NCBI GenBank assembly: GCA_029948255.1
Contig: JALIZF010001796.1
Location: 41,001 to 105,000, forward strand
Source: Telmatactis stephensoni
Lineage: Eukaryota > Cnidaria > Anthozoa > Actiniaria > Isophelliidae
DNA: 64,000 nt
Reading direction: 5' to 3'
This document shows, one piece after another, positions 44,907-56,826 of this stretch (position 1 is its first letter; each line of letters starts with the position of its first letter). Position numbers and translations under genes: made by a program. The notes below the pieces were generated by a model. The model searched no databases and had not been told where the DNA came from. It was given only the letters and a program-made list of their open reading frames with translations.

Positions 44907-46174
44907 GTCCTAAGCTATCTAATGTGGACGCAAAGATGGCCACTGACAGAATTGAGGAGGATTGACAGAGAGGTAAGGAAGATAATAGTTCAGAATGGCG
45001 GTAAGCACCCCCTTGGATCAACGGCCCTGTTATACCTACCAAGAGATCGTGGCGGTAGAGGGATGCAGTCAGTCGAGAGCGTATACAAGACAACGAAGAT
45101 CAAAGCAGCAGTTAAACTTTACTCGAATGAGGATCCAACGATGGAAATAGTGCGAAGCTTCGAAGAAAATTCCTCACGGAATGGTCATCAGTCTCTAATT
45201 AAAGATGCAGTCAAGTACGTTGAAGAGCTAGGAATCACGTTAGATCTGAGATATCCTAATCCCTCCTGTTATGGTGACGATGGAAAAGAGATACCTTATA
45301 CACAGATCAAAGCAAAGATCACAGAAAGCAACGTGCAGCAGTTAAGGGACATAATGAAAGACGAGAAATGGCAAGGAAAACTACTCACTCAGCGATGGAA
45401 CGATGAGAGCAGCACAGAGAGGAGCTGTTTTGGCTGGTTAAAGAATTGGAATTCATGCCCATCACAAGTAGTTGCAGGGATGCATGAGCTCTATGAGCAG
45501 CTATTACCTACAAGACTATATTATGGAAAGAAGATTGGAACGACTCCTGTCCAAGATTTGTCGTGCAGATTGTGAGGAAAAGCTCCTGAAAGCGTCCCTC
45601 ATATCCTCGCTGGATGCTCGGCGTTTGCTCAAACAAAGTACTTATGGAAAATTAGGTTAATTTTACATGGCCTCTAGGTAACGCTTAGCGCCCTATTGTG
45701 CCATTAGGATTTAGCATAAAGATGTGTAACACTGCTGGATATAATAATAAAGTATAATGTGGATGAGAAACATCGGGAGAAGCTCCAGAAATACCAACAG
45801 TTAGCTTTTGAACTTAGAGAAAGAAGGCCTGGATATGAGGTTAAAATACTCCCGATTGTGATAGGTTGTGTTGGTGGTGGAATGGAGAGAGCGACAAGGC
45901 AAGTCCATCAAATAATCGTAGATGAGAAGAAAGGAAGACAAATATCTAATGAAATGTTAAAGACCGTGCTATTTGAAAGTGAAAGCATTTTAAGGAAAAC
46001 AATAAGCGGTCTAGTACAAGCAGAGTAAGATATCAGTTACTGTTATAACTATTATAATGGGCTGCCAAATTTTGTTAGCCTAGATCTCCCATACTAAACA
46101 AGAATTGAGAGGTACTGTGAGGGGGATGAAATGGCCCGTATAGCAATATACCGGCTTATCAATTTTAATAATAA
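44907..46174 (+). mobile_element. REL-type LINE f, 5'-truncated, internally deleted
   Basis: Plus-strand frames encode ELRRIDREVRKIIVQNGGKH and LLYLPRDRGGRGMQSVESVY (RT thumb and conserved post-RT block), then LLPTRLYYGKK. After a disrupted stretch (45575-45758), which should have held the zinc knuckle and the REL core, QKYQQLAFELRERRPGYEVK and VIGCVGGGM follow. (AAT)n precedes it, and its own tail is TTTTAATAATAA. Confidence 0.85.
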
Positions 46175-47118
46175 CTAGACGCACACGTGCGTTCACTCGT
46201 GCCCCGAGAGCCCTCTTCCCCGAGCCGTTTCACGCATTCTTCACCATTCCGGGACTGATAGTTAACCGTAACATAAGACCTTTTTTGAATCGGTTAAAAG
46301 AACATCTGATTTGTCAATTTGTCTGTCATTGCTTCTATTATCATGCATAGCGTATGTATATCTCCGACATGCAAAAATATTCCCCGCGAATATACCAGTT
46401 TTATTATTATTTTTATTTCACTATGTATCTCAATTGTTTGCTGTAAAAACTTCTACAACGGTGTTTTTGACACAATAACAAATCGTGTATTTTTCGGACG
46501 GTTTATATATTGAATAAAAGACGTTACGTGACCAAACGCGAAATACAAGGTCAATGGAACCTAATTCCATGCAATGGTCTCCGATATTAAAATTCAGTAC
46601 AAAAACCTCTCAAGATCTTTTGAATGCTTAAATGAGGAATATAATTGACTTGCTTCTATGTATGTTCGTTTAGCAACATGTAGGATGAGAAATTCGTAGA
46701 TTTCCAGCTCATAGGAAATAGTTCGTATCGCGAGGGCCTCCTTCCAAGTACTCCAATTAGAATTGGATATTTGGTCAAAGTATTGGAGATGAAGCTCAAA
46801 ATAACAGCCAATTCTGAAGCTCTTATGAGTGTCTAGGTATATCTCGAGTTAAAAGCTCCATTTTACGATGTGTTATTCCTAGAAGAGCCTGTCTCTGAAA
46901 GCTATTTTCTTTGTAGTCGGCCATCTTGCATTCCTAAAGTTCCTCGCTGGCGTTCACTACGGAGGGGCATTGAAGGGCATTGTTTTTTACGTTCTTAACC
47001 AATCAGGGGTGCACACGTCACCGATTGCGCAAGAATGCCGCATTCTCGTGGACGACGAGAGGAAAAAAAACATTTGCAGTTTATAACTCGTTCCCGGCCT
47101 AAAGGCCTGGGCACGAGT
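46175..47118 (-). mobile_element. Helentron-like element, copy 3
   Basis: Reversed 944-bp copy of 23174-24142. It starts CTAGACGCACACGTGCG and ends GGGCACGAGT, flanked by AA/AA on the plus strand (TT on its sense strand). It is inserted in the short AAT tract between LINE f and LINE h. It preserves the target site into which the 27603-32400 LINE jumped in copy 2. Confidence 0.8.
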
Positions 47119-47784
47119 AATAATAATAATTACGTAAATCTAACAATTATTAGATTATGTCATATTCTTCGTAGTGGTATGGATAATTTTGATGTGACAG
47201 CGAAAAAATACCTTCCTTTTACATAGTTTGTTCGTCTGGTCTGAACAAAAATTATCGTAAGTTCGAACAAATTTCCCAACAAAAATCCATTTTTTCATAG
47301 GCTAGAATAATGAATTTTTTTTCAAAATTTGATATGAGTTAGATTTTTACATATGTTTTCAATTAAGCGAATAAAAATTATATGGTCCCGTGCAAAATTA
47401 GCTTGTTTCATGCCCATGAAGTTGCTAAAAAGGCCAAAAAATGCCTTCCGGAAGTGCCGCCATCTTGAAAATGACGTGACAGCGCGAGCTCTATTCAAAT
47501 TTTGTTGACGAAGACAAGCGCGCGCTCACTGTTTTTTCGTAAAAAGAAAACATTTTTGCTTATTTTTCTAATCATTTTGCTTGTTAAAATCATTGAGAAC
47601 TATTTTGAAACGAAATTTTGTCAACAAACTTTAGTTTCCCAGCGTTAGTGGCCATTCACTAGAATCTCCGCGCGCTATGACGCCCTGCGCGCAAATGTGC
47701 GCAGTAGGCTAAAATTTCTATGGTAGCCAGTCACCTTAAATAATGCGTTTGGTCGCAATATTACTGGTCCTAACTCTCACCAAC

Positions 47785-48207
47785 ATGCCAAGAAAGAAAG
47801 CGCAACACACTCGAAAACAGACAAACACTCCTGAAGAAGATGAACAACCGAATGTTGAATACCACCGCGCTCGAACAACATGGACCAAAGACATGAACAT
47901 CGCTTTAATCGAATCAAGATCTCAAGCTGAAACTCTACACAGCTCATCCGGATGCCCGAAGAAAGACAATGGAAGGAAAATCGGAGTCATGGAACTAACT
48001 AAACGTATATGGGAAGAAAAAGGATTCGCTAGTTTTGGAAAATCGGCACAAAATCTACGAGACCAATATGCAAATCTCATAAAAACAACAAAGAGAAGTA
48101 GTTATGATATAACAAAAGAAATGAGAGAACAAAGCAGCAGTGAAGCAGCAAAAGATCAAGAATGTGGACAACAACTCCCCAGAGTACCCAAAGAAAAACA
48201 AACAGAG
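47785..48207 (+). pseudogene. LINE h N-terminus, Myb/SANT-like
   Basis: From MPRKKAQHTRKQ the frame runs into RARTTWTKDMNIALIESRSQ, RKIGVMELTKRIWEE and SAQNLRDQYANLIK. The spacing of W residues and R-D-Q-x-x-x-L resembles Myb/SANT-like (Alcohol dehydrogenase transcription factor/MADF-style) domains, and matches LINE b. The frame is interrupted by the MITE. Confidence 0.7.
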
Positions 48208-48485
48208 CAAGAGACCATAATACTAAGAGAGCGAAGCTCAGTATTGATGTCTGTGCCATGTCCGTGGCAGCTAAGGCTATTTTTAGTAACTTCGCCATCG
48301 CGCGCGCAAGGCTCTTAAACAATAGAATTCAAACGGTCCCGTCCGCGTGCACGTCAAAAATCAAATTCTATTGGTTGAGGGACTTGCGCGCGCGATGGCG
48401 AAGTTACTAAAAATAGCCTTAGCCGCCACGAACATCGCACAGACATCAATACAGAGCTTCGCTCTCTTAGTATTATGGTCTCTTG
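48208..48485. mobile_element. Perfect-TIR MITE inside LINE h
   Basis: Ends CAAGAGACCATAATAC and GTATTATGGTCTCTTG are exact inverses. ACAGAG is duplicated at 48202-48207 and 48486-48491. Arms include AGAGAGCGAAGCTC, CTATTTTTAGTAACTTCGCC and CGCGCGCGATGGCG. The LINE reading frame resumes in register when the insert plus one duplicate is discounted. Confidence 0.9.
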
Positions 48486-48491
48486 ACAGAG

Positions 48492-49760
48492 CAAGAACAA
48501 AGTACAGACAAATCACCACTGATGACAAGCAAATACAACGAACTGCTGGATACTGCAAAATCTGTCTACGACAAAATCAAGCATGATACAACATGGAAAA
48601 GTCGAAATCAAACAACATTCACAAAAAAATACCCCAACAGCGAAGATCTACAAGCAATAAATGAAATAGTTAAGGCACTTGTGACATCTCAACCGGAAAC
48701 TGATCCTTCGCAATATCTGTGGGAAACTAACTGTGCAATATATGCAGTTGCGGTCGCATGGAAAAGCTACACAAGAGAAAAAGAAAAGGCGTCAAAAGAC
48801 AACACAACGAGGGATCAAAGACCGAAGTGGCTGCGCGCCATTGAAAATAAAATTACTCAACTCAGAAAACAGGCCTCGCAGATCACCGAAGAGATAAGAC
48901 GACTAACATCCAATGGAAAGTTAACAAGAAAACTAAGGGAAAACAGGAAGTGGATGCAAGCAGAAACAAAGGACAAACTAACAAAACGACGTCTGCAAGA
49001 ACTCAAAGAGAAAAAGATCAACCAAATAAGAATCAAGAAGCACGAGAGGGATAAAAAGTTGAAATCGGCAAGAAGACGAAATGCAAACAAATGGTTTGAT
49101 AGAAGTGAAGGAAAATTCTACGAGCATTGTAAAAATATAATCAAAGCTGACCCAAATAATGAAAGACCAACATACGTAGAACCAGATAAAGTACCTCAAG
49201 AGACGACTTCTACAGAACTAACGACAAAAGATTTTGAAGAGTTCTGGAAACCAATCTGGGAAGAGGAAAAAGATGCCCACTTAGAAGCTCTGTGGATACA
49301 TACAGTCAAAGATGCAATGGAAAAGACAATGACAGCACCAACAGAAGAGACAGTGAACATAGAAGAAAAGGACATACGCACAAGTGTACGGAATAAAAGG
49401 AACTGGAGTTCACCCGGCAACGATAAAATAACCAACTACTGGATCAAGAAGCTAACATCTACACACAAAGGGATTGCCAATGCCCTCAGTACAATAATCA
49501 ATAATGAAATGGAATTACCACAGTGGCTTGTAGAAGGCAAATGCTTGATGATACCAAAGACGCAAAAGCCCAAAGCTAAAGATCATAGACCCATAACACT
49601 ACTCAACACAATGTATAAAACAATAACATCAGTCATTGACGCTAAATTTAAAGACCACCAAGAGCGGTACCAGTATATGCAAATTGACCAGAGAGGGTGT
49701 ACGACAGGCTCTATGGGATGTATAGACAACCTCATCATAGACGAGATAAAATCGCTTTAG
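48492..49760 (+). pseudogene. LINE h reverse transcriptase, first part
   Basis: Frame includes a basic helical region (RENRKWMQAETKDKLTKRR), FWKPIWEEEKDAHLEALW, RNKRNWSSPGNDKITNYWIK and the RT block KAKDHRPITLLNTMYKTITS, RGCTTGSMGCIDNLIIDE. It shifts frame at about 49745 and continues with VWIDVKKAFDSINH at 49790 onward. Confidence 0.83.
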
Positions 49761-50358
49761 AAGAAGCGCGCTCCAGAAATAAAAACCTATCGTGCGTTTG
49801 GATTGATGTCAAGAAAGCATTTGACTCTATAAATCACAAACGGCTGAGCATGTGCTTAGAAATGCATAACATCCCAAGGAAGATAACGCAATTTATTAAC
49901 AACACAATGAAAAACTGGAAAATCACACTTGAAGTAAAGACAACGCATGACAAAGAGAGCATTGGCCCAATCAACCTGAAACAAGGGATACTACAAGGGG
50001 ACTCCTTTTGTGTAAGACTGTTCACGTTATGCCAATTGCTTGGTGGTTAAGGAGCACAGAAGGGTACACCTTCTCTCAAAACGCAAAAGAAAAGCTAACA
50101 CACCTATTGTATGTAGATGACCTAAAAACCTATCACAAGTCTGCAACCAAGGCAATGATAGTGGCAAAAGCAACGAAAGACATGTTTAAAGATGTCGGAC
50201 TTGCCTGGGGAATGGATAAATGTGCAGCAGTAGACATTGTCAGAGGGAAAATTAAACAAACTGACAACGTTCGTATATCCCCTGAAGAAGAATTAAAGAT
50301 GTTAATGAGTCCGACCACTACAAATTTCTTGGAAAATTTGAAAATTCCACACAATTAG
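49761..50358 (+). pseudogene. LINE h RT catalytic region, frame-broken
   Basis: NLSCVWIDVKKAFDSINHKR and GILQGDSF lie in one frame, HLLYVDDLKTYHKS (catalytic YVDD) in the next. At least two shifts and a missing block between GDSF and the YVDD motif show decay. Confidence 0.8.
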
Positions 50359-50402
50359 AAGAGAAAGTTTGTACTGAAGCAAGTAAAGAATACCTACGGC
50401 GA

Positions 50403-51981
50403 GTGTCCGTTATTTGGACAAGCAACATCTCAATACCAAGGAAAATCAAAGCAACCAGTGCATTTGCATTACCAGTACTACAGTACCACATGTGGACAGG
50501 CGAATGGACAATAAATAATCTAAAAGAACTTGACAGACGTACCAGAGAAATCATCAAAAACAATGGAGGCATGCACAAAAGTGAGTCAACAAAACTGCTC
50601 TACCTTCCCGAGGAATTAGGAGGAAGTGGCTTGAAAAATGTAGAAGACACATTTAAAACAACAACGATTAAAATGGCAAATTACCTGAACAATTCTGAAG
50701 ACAAAAGAATTCAATTAGCAAGAACAATTGAGATGAACAAGATCGATAAAGGAAGAAAATCTATTTTCAAACAAGCAATGAAATACGCAGAAGAATACAA
50801 CATACAATGCAGATTTAATGCAACAGGAACTGAGTTAATCACTCACGACAGCAAAACCACTCATACCAAGACAGCAAGCCCACAAGCAATAAAAGATCTA
50901 TTACGCTCGAGTGTTAACAGGAAGTACCTCGAAGAATTTCAAAGCCAACAGTGGCTAGGAGCACTGACAACTAAACAACTCAACGACCCGGAAATGTCAA
51001 AAAGAGCCAATGACGTTCACAAAACATGGAAGAACATACCCGACGTAGTACATAGTGTTAATAAGAGCATAAGACAACAGCTCCTGCCAACGAAGGCATA
51101 CCAGCAAAGCAAATTACAAATGCACGTTACTGACAGCAAATGTCGCATGTGTCATACAGCTATTGAATCTACAACACATGTGCTCTGTGCTTGCCCAAGA
51201 ATTGCACAGACCTTGTACAAAGCCAGACACGACAGGATGCTTAGACCTATCTACCATTACCTCCTATACAGATACGACTTCCAAGAAAGCGATCATTCCA
51301 AGCCTTGGTATCAACAAAGTATTCCAGAATCAATCGTAGAGAACGAGAAAGCCAAGATAATTTGGGACCTGCCCTTTCACCTTGATAAAGCCCCTGAAAA
51401 TGGAGCCAATAGAATCGACATGGCTGTACTAGACAAAGGAAACAAAACATGGATCTTGGTAGAAGGAACCATATGCAGCGTTGGAAGCATCGAAGAAAGA
51501 ACAAGATACAAGCAAGAAAAATACACAGAACTATAGAATATATTTTCTTCCTTTTTTGGTACTAATTCTACTGCAACCAATAATAATAGTGATGAATTTT
51601 TATATTATTAATATTTAATTTATTCATTAGTTAATTTGATTTATCCTTATATTATTCATTTGTAAATTTATTATATGATACAGCAGGTCCACATCAGCAA
51701 TAGCTGCCATTTTTTTCCAACCTGCTCAACCAAATAAAGTATGTATGTATGTATGTATGTAACTAAGAGCAGGCATAAAGAACATCTACAGAGACTGTAC
51801 AGTTACCCAAAAGAACGTTGTATTTGATTTTCTCGGAGGTTATCACCATCTATTAGATAAAGAAATGAACTCTGTGACAACGAATAGCCAAGAAACAGAC
51901 TATCTCCTTAAGAAATCACAAAAATGGATCCTTTCCCAAAACGCAGAAATTACAAAAAAATTCTATGAGTTCACAAAATAG
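50403..51981 (+). pseudogene. LINE h C-terminal region with zinc knuckle and REL endonuclease
   Basis: The 377-codon frame reads ELDRRTREIIKNNGGMH, LLYLPEELGGSGLKNVEDTF, then the knuckle CRMCHTAIESTTHVLCACPR and the REL block RIDMAVLDKGNKTWILVEGT. The frame is cut at TEL by an inserted LINE tail (51536-51761) and continues RAGIKNIYRDCTVTQKNVVF to a stop at 51981. Confidence 0.83.
51536..51761 (+). mobile_element. 5'-truncated LINE tail in LINE h
   Basis: AT-rich non-coding sequence ends AATAAAG(TATG)n. AACTA flanks both sides and is a possible target duplication. It resembles the tail near 632-655. Confidence 0.7.
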
Positions 51982-52316
51982 CAAATTAAAAAAAAGTGAT
52001 GTTTAGCATATAAGAAAAAAATACAACAAAGCACAGGTGCATTCCCGCTTTGTTGCATGTAATTAGGATTTGAATTGAAAACAAAATAAAGATGCCATAA
52101 TAATAATTTCCCCGAGACCTAGAAATATCGCGGTTGGCGTCCGACGGGGGATAGTCTGCCACCCACATTAGTGATGATTATGAGTGGAATAAGTAATTCA
52201 GTGAACGGCGTTAATGGGGCCAGAACTGTAAGTAATGGTTCCTCGCTCGGCAGGTGTCCTGTGGTACAGCAGCATGGGCCCGGTATTCCACTTTCAATCT
52301 CAACACTATCACTCAC

Positions 52317-52458
52317 CTTCAAGGTATTGTATCAACTTTGGGATAACTGTGTCCCACATCTCCACTAGATCAGTATGGAGAATAGGCACTAAAGATAGCA
52401 GCAGCTTGAGCACATGGATGCCACGCCCTTCTCCTTGCATAGGGTGACCACACACAAC
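52317..52458 (-). CDS. MROH1: MROH1 exon 9 of window
   Basis: This 142-nt exon starts in phase 0 and leaves one base over before donor gtgagt. It reads GEGRGIHVLKLLLSLVPIL and EMWDTVIPKLIQYLE, matching MROH1. It sits alone between two element-filled introns; the downstream intron is about 30 kb. A LINE tail ends about 200 nt from its donor. Confidence 0.9.
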
Positions 52459-53364
52459 CTTCAAAGTATCGAAATTTATGATGACCCACACCCGTTTATT
52501 TGGATGAAAGGTCTAAATTTCAGTCCCATCTTTTGGCATCATAATCCTTCACCTATCAACTGATTTCTAAGATCTTTGGAATACTGGATCCACACTATCA
52601 TCAAATTGCATAGAAATTTAAAAAAATTGAGTAGCATTTATAGAGATATCATCAATTTTACAAAATGCTGTTTTGAGAGGAAATTCTCATAATTCTAAAA
52701 AAAACTCGAGGTGACTTTTTTTACATTCAGACACAAGCAGCCAGTATAGTCCGTTCTGTTCAGGGCAGAAAAGGGTGTGATCGTGACAAATCGCGTACAA
52801 GCACCAAACGTGGTACAGATGTTCCTTTAGGTATATAATAGAATTTCAGAAGGGGTGCCATTTCGAGTGTCAGAAAGTGTTCCTTGAATACGGTAATTTG
52901 TCGCGTTATTCTTGTGTTACATTATGCAAATTAGAAAACTTTGAACAATGAAGATTTAGCATTTTCTTTCCTTTTTTGTGGATATTTCTTAGTGGATAGT
53001 GAGATAAATATCTATTAAACAAAAATAAGCATATAAGAATGCCTTAAATGCCCTCGGGTTTCCAGCTTTCAAAGCGATCTACTTGTCACGAAGAGCTGTG
53101 ACTCAAAACGTTTGCATAATTTCGGCATAAAAATGTCACGCTAAACTTCGTTACCACTTCATTAACCAACTTTAATGGTTCATTTAAGAATGTTACATTA
53201 AACCAGTGATCAGAAAACGATGATTTGCCGTAATGCTTTCTGCGGTTTCATTCTGAGCTTTTTAACAAAACCTTTCAATTATTATATTCAAACCTTGAAT
53301 TACTATATATATTACTGTCTAAAAAATTCTGTCCAATTTTCCCCATAATTTTTATGAAATATAT
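52459..53364. other. MROH1 intron, nothing recognised
   Basis: No coding sequence or clear repeat boundary is visible. AT-rich. Confidence 0.5.
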
Positions 53365-53720
53365 GGGGGTACTCAGCCCCCTTTTCACTCTAAAGTGAAA
53401 AAATCCTACCCTATTAAAGACAAATATTTAAGACTCAAGGAAAATTTTTCGACCCGTTGTGAGATGAGATGAAAAATGGCTGAAAGAGATAATAGAGCTG
53501 TCAGCTACGATATACTTTGTCAGTAAGTCAGTGGTTATCTCGCACGGCGAGGTGCTTTTTTGTTTATTTTAAGAACAGTACCCTATCTAAGACACAAAAA
53601 CACGATATGACATGTGATTTCTTGTCAAAATTATAGATCCTACTTAAGACAATTTCTGGTAAAATGTATACCCTGTTCAAGACAGCAGGACCAAAAACCA
53701 TACCCTACACACAGACAGAT
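53365..53720. repeat. Element with repeated TACCCT-AAGACA motifs
   Basis: Four irregularly spaced motifs (CTACCCTATTAAAGACA, GTACCCTATCTAAGACA, ATACCCTGTTCAAGACA, ATACCCTACACACAGAC) follow a start TATATGGGGGTACTCAG. They resemble the CCCCTAAAAGATACC motifs at 57045-57335 and 60295-60870. Confidence 0.6.
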
Positions 53721-53822
53721 CTTTTTTATTTGGTGTCTTATATATCCTGTATATATTGACGTTATCCAGATAAAGTACAATAGTTTTTTTTACATATTAC
53801 ACATATAATAAAAACAAAGGAT

Positions 53823-54170
53823 TCAATTGAGATCATTAATGTGGTTGATAATAATTCTATTCGAGGTTCTTTTAGTAAAACAGTCATAGACGTACTTTGC
53901 TACTGCTACTTGTAGGTTTGACGGAGGATCAAGCAGGGACAAATCATAATCTGATAAAGATTGATAGTAATTATTTTCATGAAAGAGGTCAGAATACAGA
54001 GGACAGTAAATAAGGAAGTGTTTCTCGTCTTCAATAGCATTAGGACAATAGAAACACTTCCTTTCCTCTGGCTCTCTATAGCCCCCCACGTATCTTCCCT
54101 TTTCGATTTCTAAGTCATGGTTACTAATTCTCAACCTAGTCAGAGCATTTCTGTGCTTAAAGGTTTTCAC
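53823..54170 (-). pseudogene. C-terminal fragment of LINE i
   Basis: Reads ALTRLRISNHDLEIEKGRYV and ERKCFYCPNAIEDEKHFLIY, the terminal zinc-finger region common downstream of LINE RTs. It is separated from the RT by decayed sequence. Confidence 0.75.
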
Positions 54171-54669
54171 TTCAATTAGGTAGTTTTCAAACGAATACTT
54201 AACTTTAAATAAACGATAGGTTCTTAGTTTATTTTTTGGCTAGAGGCACTTTTCCTTTCATCATTGAAAAGATCCCCTCGCCAAACTTGTAACTCAATAT
54301 CTTCCAGCCTAGTTTTGATTGCACTAAATGAACTCGACCATGGATCGGAAGATTGTTTAAATTCCTACTCAACCAAATGTTGCCCAATACACATCTGTCT
54401 AATAAAAACTTCACTTTGAAAACCCAATGGGCTTTATTACTACTTATTTATCTACTGCTTCTCTGTACATTGACGAGGACAACTTTTGGTTGTTCTCGGG
54501 TTTTGTCAAGTTAATCCAAAATTTTATAGCTCTTAATTTGGTGTCAACATGGATTGGTAATTGATCTAATTCTGCAAGACAGGCTGAGTTAGTAGCATAC
54601 TTTCCGACCCCGAGTAACATTTTGCAAAATTTTACGTGGACTGACTGAATGGCGTCATCTTTTGAAACT

Positions 54670-55806
54670 TCAAACTTCACTACCGTATAGGAGAATTGGT
54701 TTTACTAATGAATCAAATAGCTTTATTGTTAGACGAGGATCAGAATTAAAGGAGGATCCCATCTCTTTTTTCAATTTAAAAAGAGCTTTCAGAGCCGATT
54801 TCTTTAATTCTTGTTTCGCTAAGGTAAAATTCCCAAAAGCACTGAAAGTAAGGCCTAAGTACTTATATAATCTAACATTTTCCAGTATGTTCTCTTTATA
54901 GTAAAAAGTATAATTGGTTAAACGTCTTCCCGCCTTATTGAAGATTAGAATTTTTGACTTTTCCATCAGATTAACCGTCAGCCCGTTCAAATCTGAATAC
55001 ATGTTAAGTTTATTAAGCAATGTTTGTAAATCGCCAGGGTTTGTACTGAATAACAGCAAATCATCGGTGTATAGTAAACAGTTTATAGGAGATCCCTCAA
55101 AAAGAATCAGGTCGGAACTGTCTGATTGTTTTAGAGCGCACGGTAGATCACTGAGAAATAAGTTAAAAAGACCTAACATACAGCCCTGCTTTACACCGGA
55201 ATGACAACTGAATGTTTCAGTTATAATCCCGTCTATTTTTATAGCGGACCGGTCATCCTCATACATTGACTTTATCATGGAAAGGAATTTGCCTTTTATG
55301 CCAGCGCTTTCAATTTTATCAAATAATGTATTTTTAGGGATGCAGTCAAAGGCCTTTCGAAAATCGACAAAGCAGGTAAACAGCATATTTTTTCTGTAAT
55401 TGGACTTGCATTTTACAACACGATCAATTAAGTTTATTAATATGAAAATTCCGTCAGTTGTAGAATGCTTTTTTCTAAAGCCTAATTGCTCTTCTTTAAT
55501 AATACCTTTCCTAACTAGGTAATCGTAGAGTCTTTGATTTAGAATAGAAGTAAACAACTTTCCTAAGGCCGATAAGAGGGTGATGCCTCTATAATTTTCA
55601 ATGTTTGCCTTATCACCTTTTTTGTGCATTGGAATAATTAAACCGACACGCCAATCACGGGGGATGTTACCAAGAGAAAGGATTCTATTAAAAAAGAGAG
55701 TCAGGGTATTAGCTAGAACCATTTTGCCAAGTTTCAGAACCTCGTTCGGTATGTTATTTATACCAGTAGATTTATTCAACGTCAATTTGTCAATCGCTTT
55801 TACCAC
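54670..55806 (-). pseudogene. Reverse transcriptase of LINE i
   Basis: The 378-codon frame carries LTLNKSTGINNIPNEVLKLG, IIPMHKKGDKANIENYRGIT, FVDFRKAFDCIPKNTL, SGVKQGCMLGLFNLFLSD and catalytic CLLYTDDLLLFS. A small gap sits after GCMLG where other LINEs have S-P-x-L. It ends LVKPILLYGSEV and shifts into KFEVSKDDAIQSVHVKFCK in another frame. The endonuclease is missing because of 5' truncation. Confidence 0.87.
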
Positions 55807-55882
55807 CTCATCATATGTGATTTCATAATCAAGAACACCAATTTCATCTGCACATACCCGTATTGCAAATATATGGGAGTAG

Positions 55883-55902
55883 CCCCCCTCCCCCCCCCCC
55901 CC
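55883..55902. repeat. Poly-C tract at end of an element fragment
   Basis: GGGAGTAGCCCCCCT followed by about 14 C. It resembles the poly-C ends at 57364 and 60918 (GGAGT then C run). Confidence 0.7.
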
Positions 55903-55905
55903 GAC

Positions 55906-56387
55906 TCAATCTTCAAACATCCAAGGAAAGCCCTCTTGGTTTCTTGATTCATTCAAACTCTAAACCTCAAATTGTGTTCTTCACATTCCGCCTGGGATTA
56001 GACAGCCCTAGTGAAATCCTAAGGCAGTGTAATGCAAAAAAGGCAATTTGTAAGACTTTTTTTCTGTGCAATTCAGTGATTGAGGATTCAGTATTCCAAA
56101 TAATTTTTTATCTTAGAAATCACCAAAGATTATGATGCTGAAAGATGCAACTGAAATCAACCAAATAAGTGGGTGCAGGCCACCTTAATTTCTAGACCCC
56201 ATGTAATGTTTTGACATAAATATATGTATAAGCACGTGCATGCCACACCCATCATAGTCTGCCAAAAATTCCTTTAATGACTATTTTGGGGTGATTTAAA
56301 AGCAATGCTAAAAGACCCTTACTCTAGTCCAGCCAGTAATTACATGCAATTCATGCTCATTGGTTATATGCTTCAGCTATACACGTA
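55906..56387. other. MROH1 intron, nothing recognised
   Basis: No coding or repeat signal I can support. Confidence 0.5.
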
Positions 56388-56823
56388 GTAATACCATGAT
56401 CACCTCGGGATCCATTGTTTCAAGAGGGACGTTTAATTTCCTACCTGAATAGAAATGAGGGAGATTTAGAACTAAATTTCCCTCATACCTCATTAATGAT
56501 GTATGAGGGAAATTTAGTTCTAAATTTTCCTCATTACTATTCATGAGGTACAGTCCCTCATATATCAATCATCGGGACGATCGGGACAACTTTACACGCT
56601 GTTCCGAAACTTAGCGAAAACAATTTAGCTTTCGAGTTGATTAACAACCTAAAAATACTTGTCCATTGTAAGTATAAAACAAAGAAATCTATTTTCAAAA
56701 CTCCCCAGAGAACAGGGTTATGCACAATTGGTAAAAGAATTCAGTGTACAATATGTTCAAGGTTTGGATAAACAAAAAAGCGAAGTGTATTTTCGTTTAT
56801 TTCCTCGGTGATCATGGTATTAC
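56388..56823. mobile_element. MITE, GTAATACCATGA family, copy 1
   Basis: Ends GTAATACCATGATCACC and GGTGATCATGGTATTAC are inverses. The interior holds a nested palindrome with CTCATTAATGATGTATGAGG and GAAATTTAGTTCTAAAT blocks. Non-coding. Confidence 0.82.
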
Positions 56824-56826
56824 AAA

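Larger units (their letters stand above)
47119..52108 (+). mobile_element. REL-type LINE h with two nested insertions
   Basis: A plus-strand LINE starting at (AAT)n and ending ATAAAGATGCC(ATA)n at about 52108. The 5' region to 47784 is non-coding. Frames at 47785-48207, 48492-49760, 49790-50040, 50050-50358, 50403-51530 and 51763-51981 belong to one degenerate ORF. A hairpin MITE (48208-48485) and a LINE tail (51536-51761) are inserted in it. Confidence 0.86.
53823..55856 (-). mobile_element. Non-LTR element i, 5'-truncated
   Basis: Minus-strand LINE with the RT frame at 54670-55806, a shifted continuation at 54444-54680, and C-terminal pieces at 54229-54414 and 53823-54170. The C-terminus has a CCHH-type finger (CFYCPNAIEDEKHFLIYCP). 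The clade is not settled. The 5' end is truncated at a poly-C tract (55883-55902). Confidence 0.85.
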
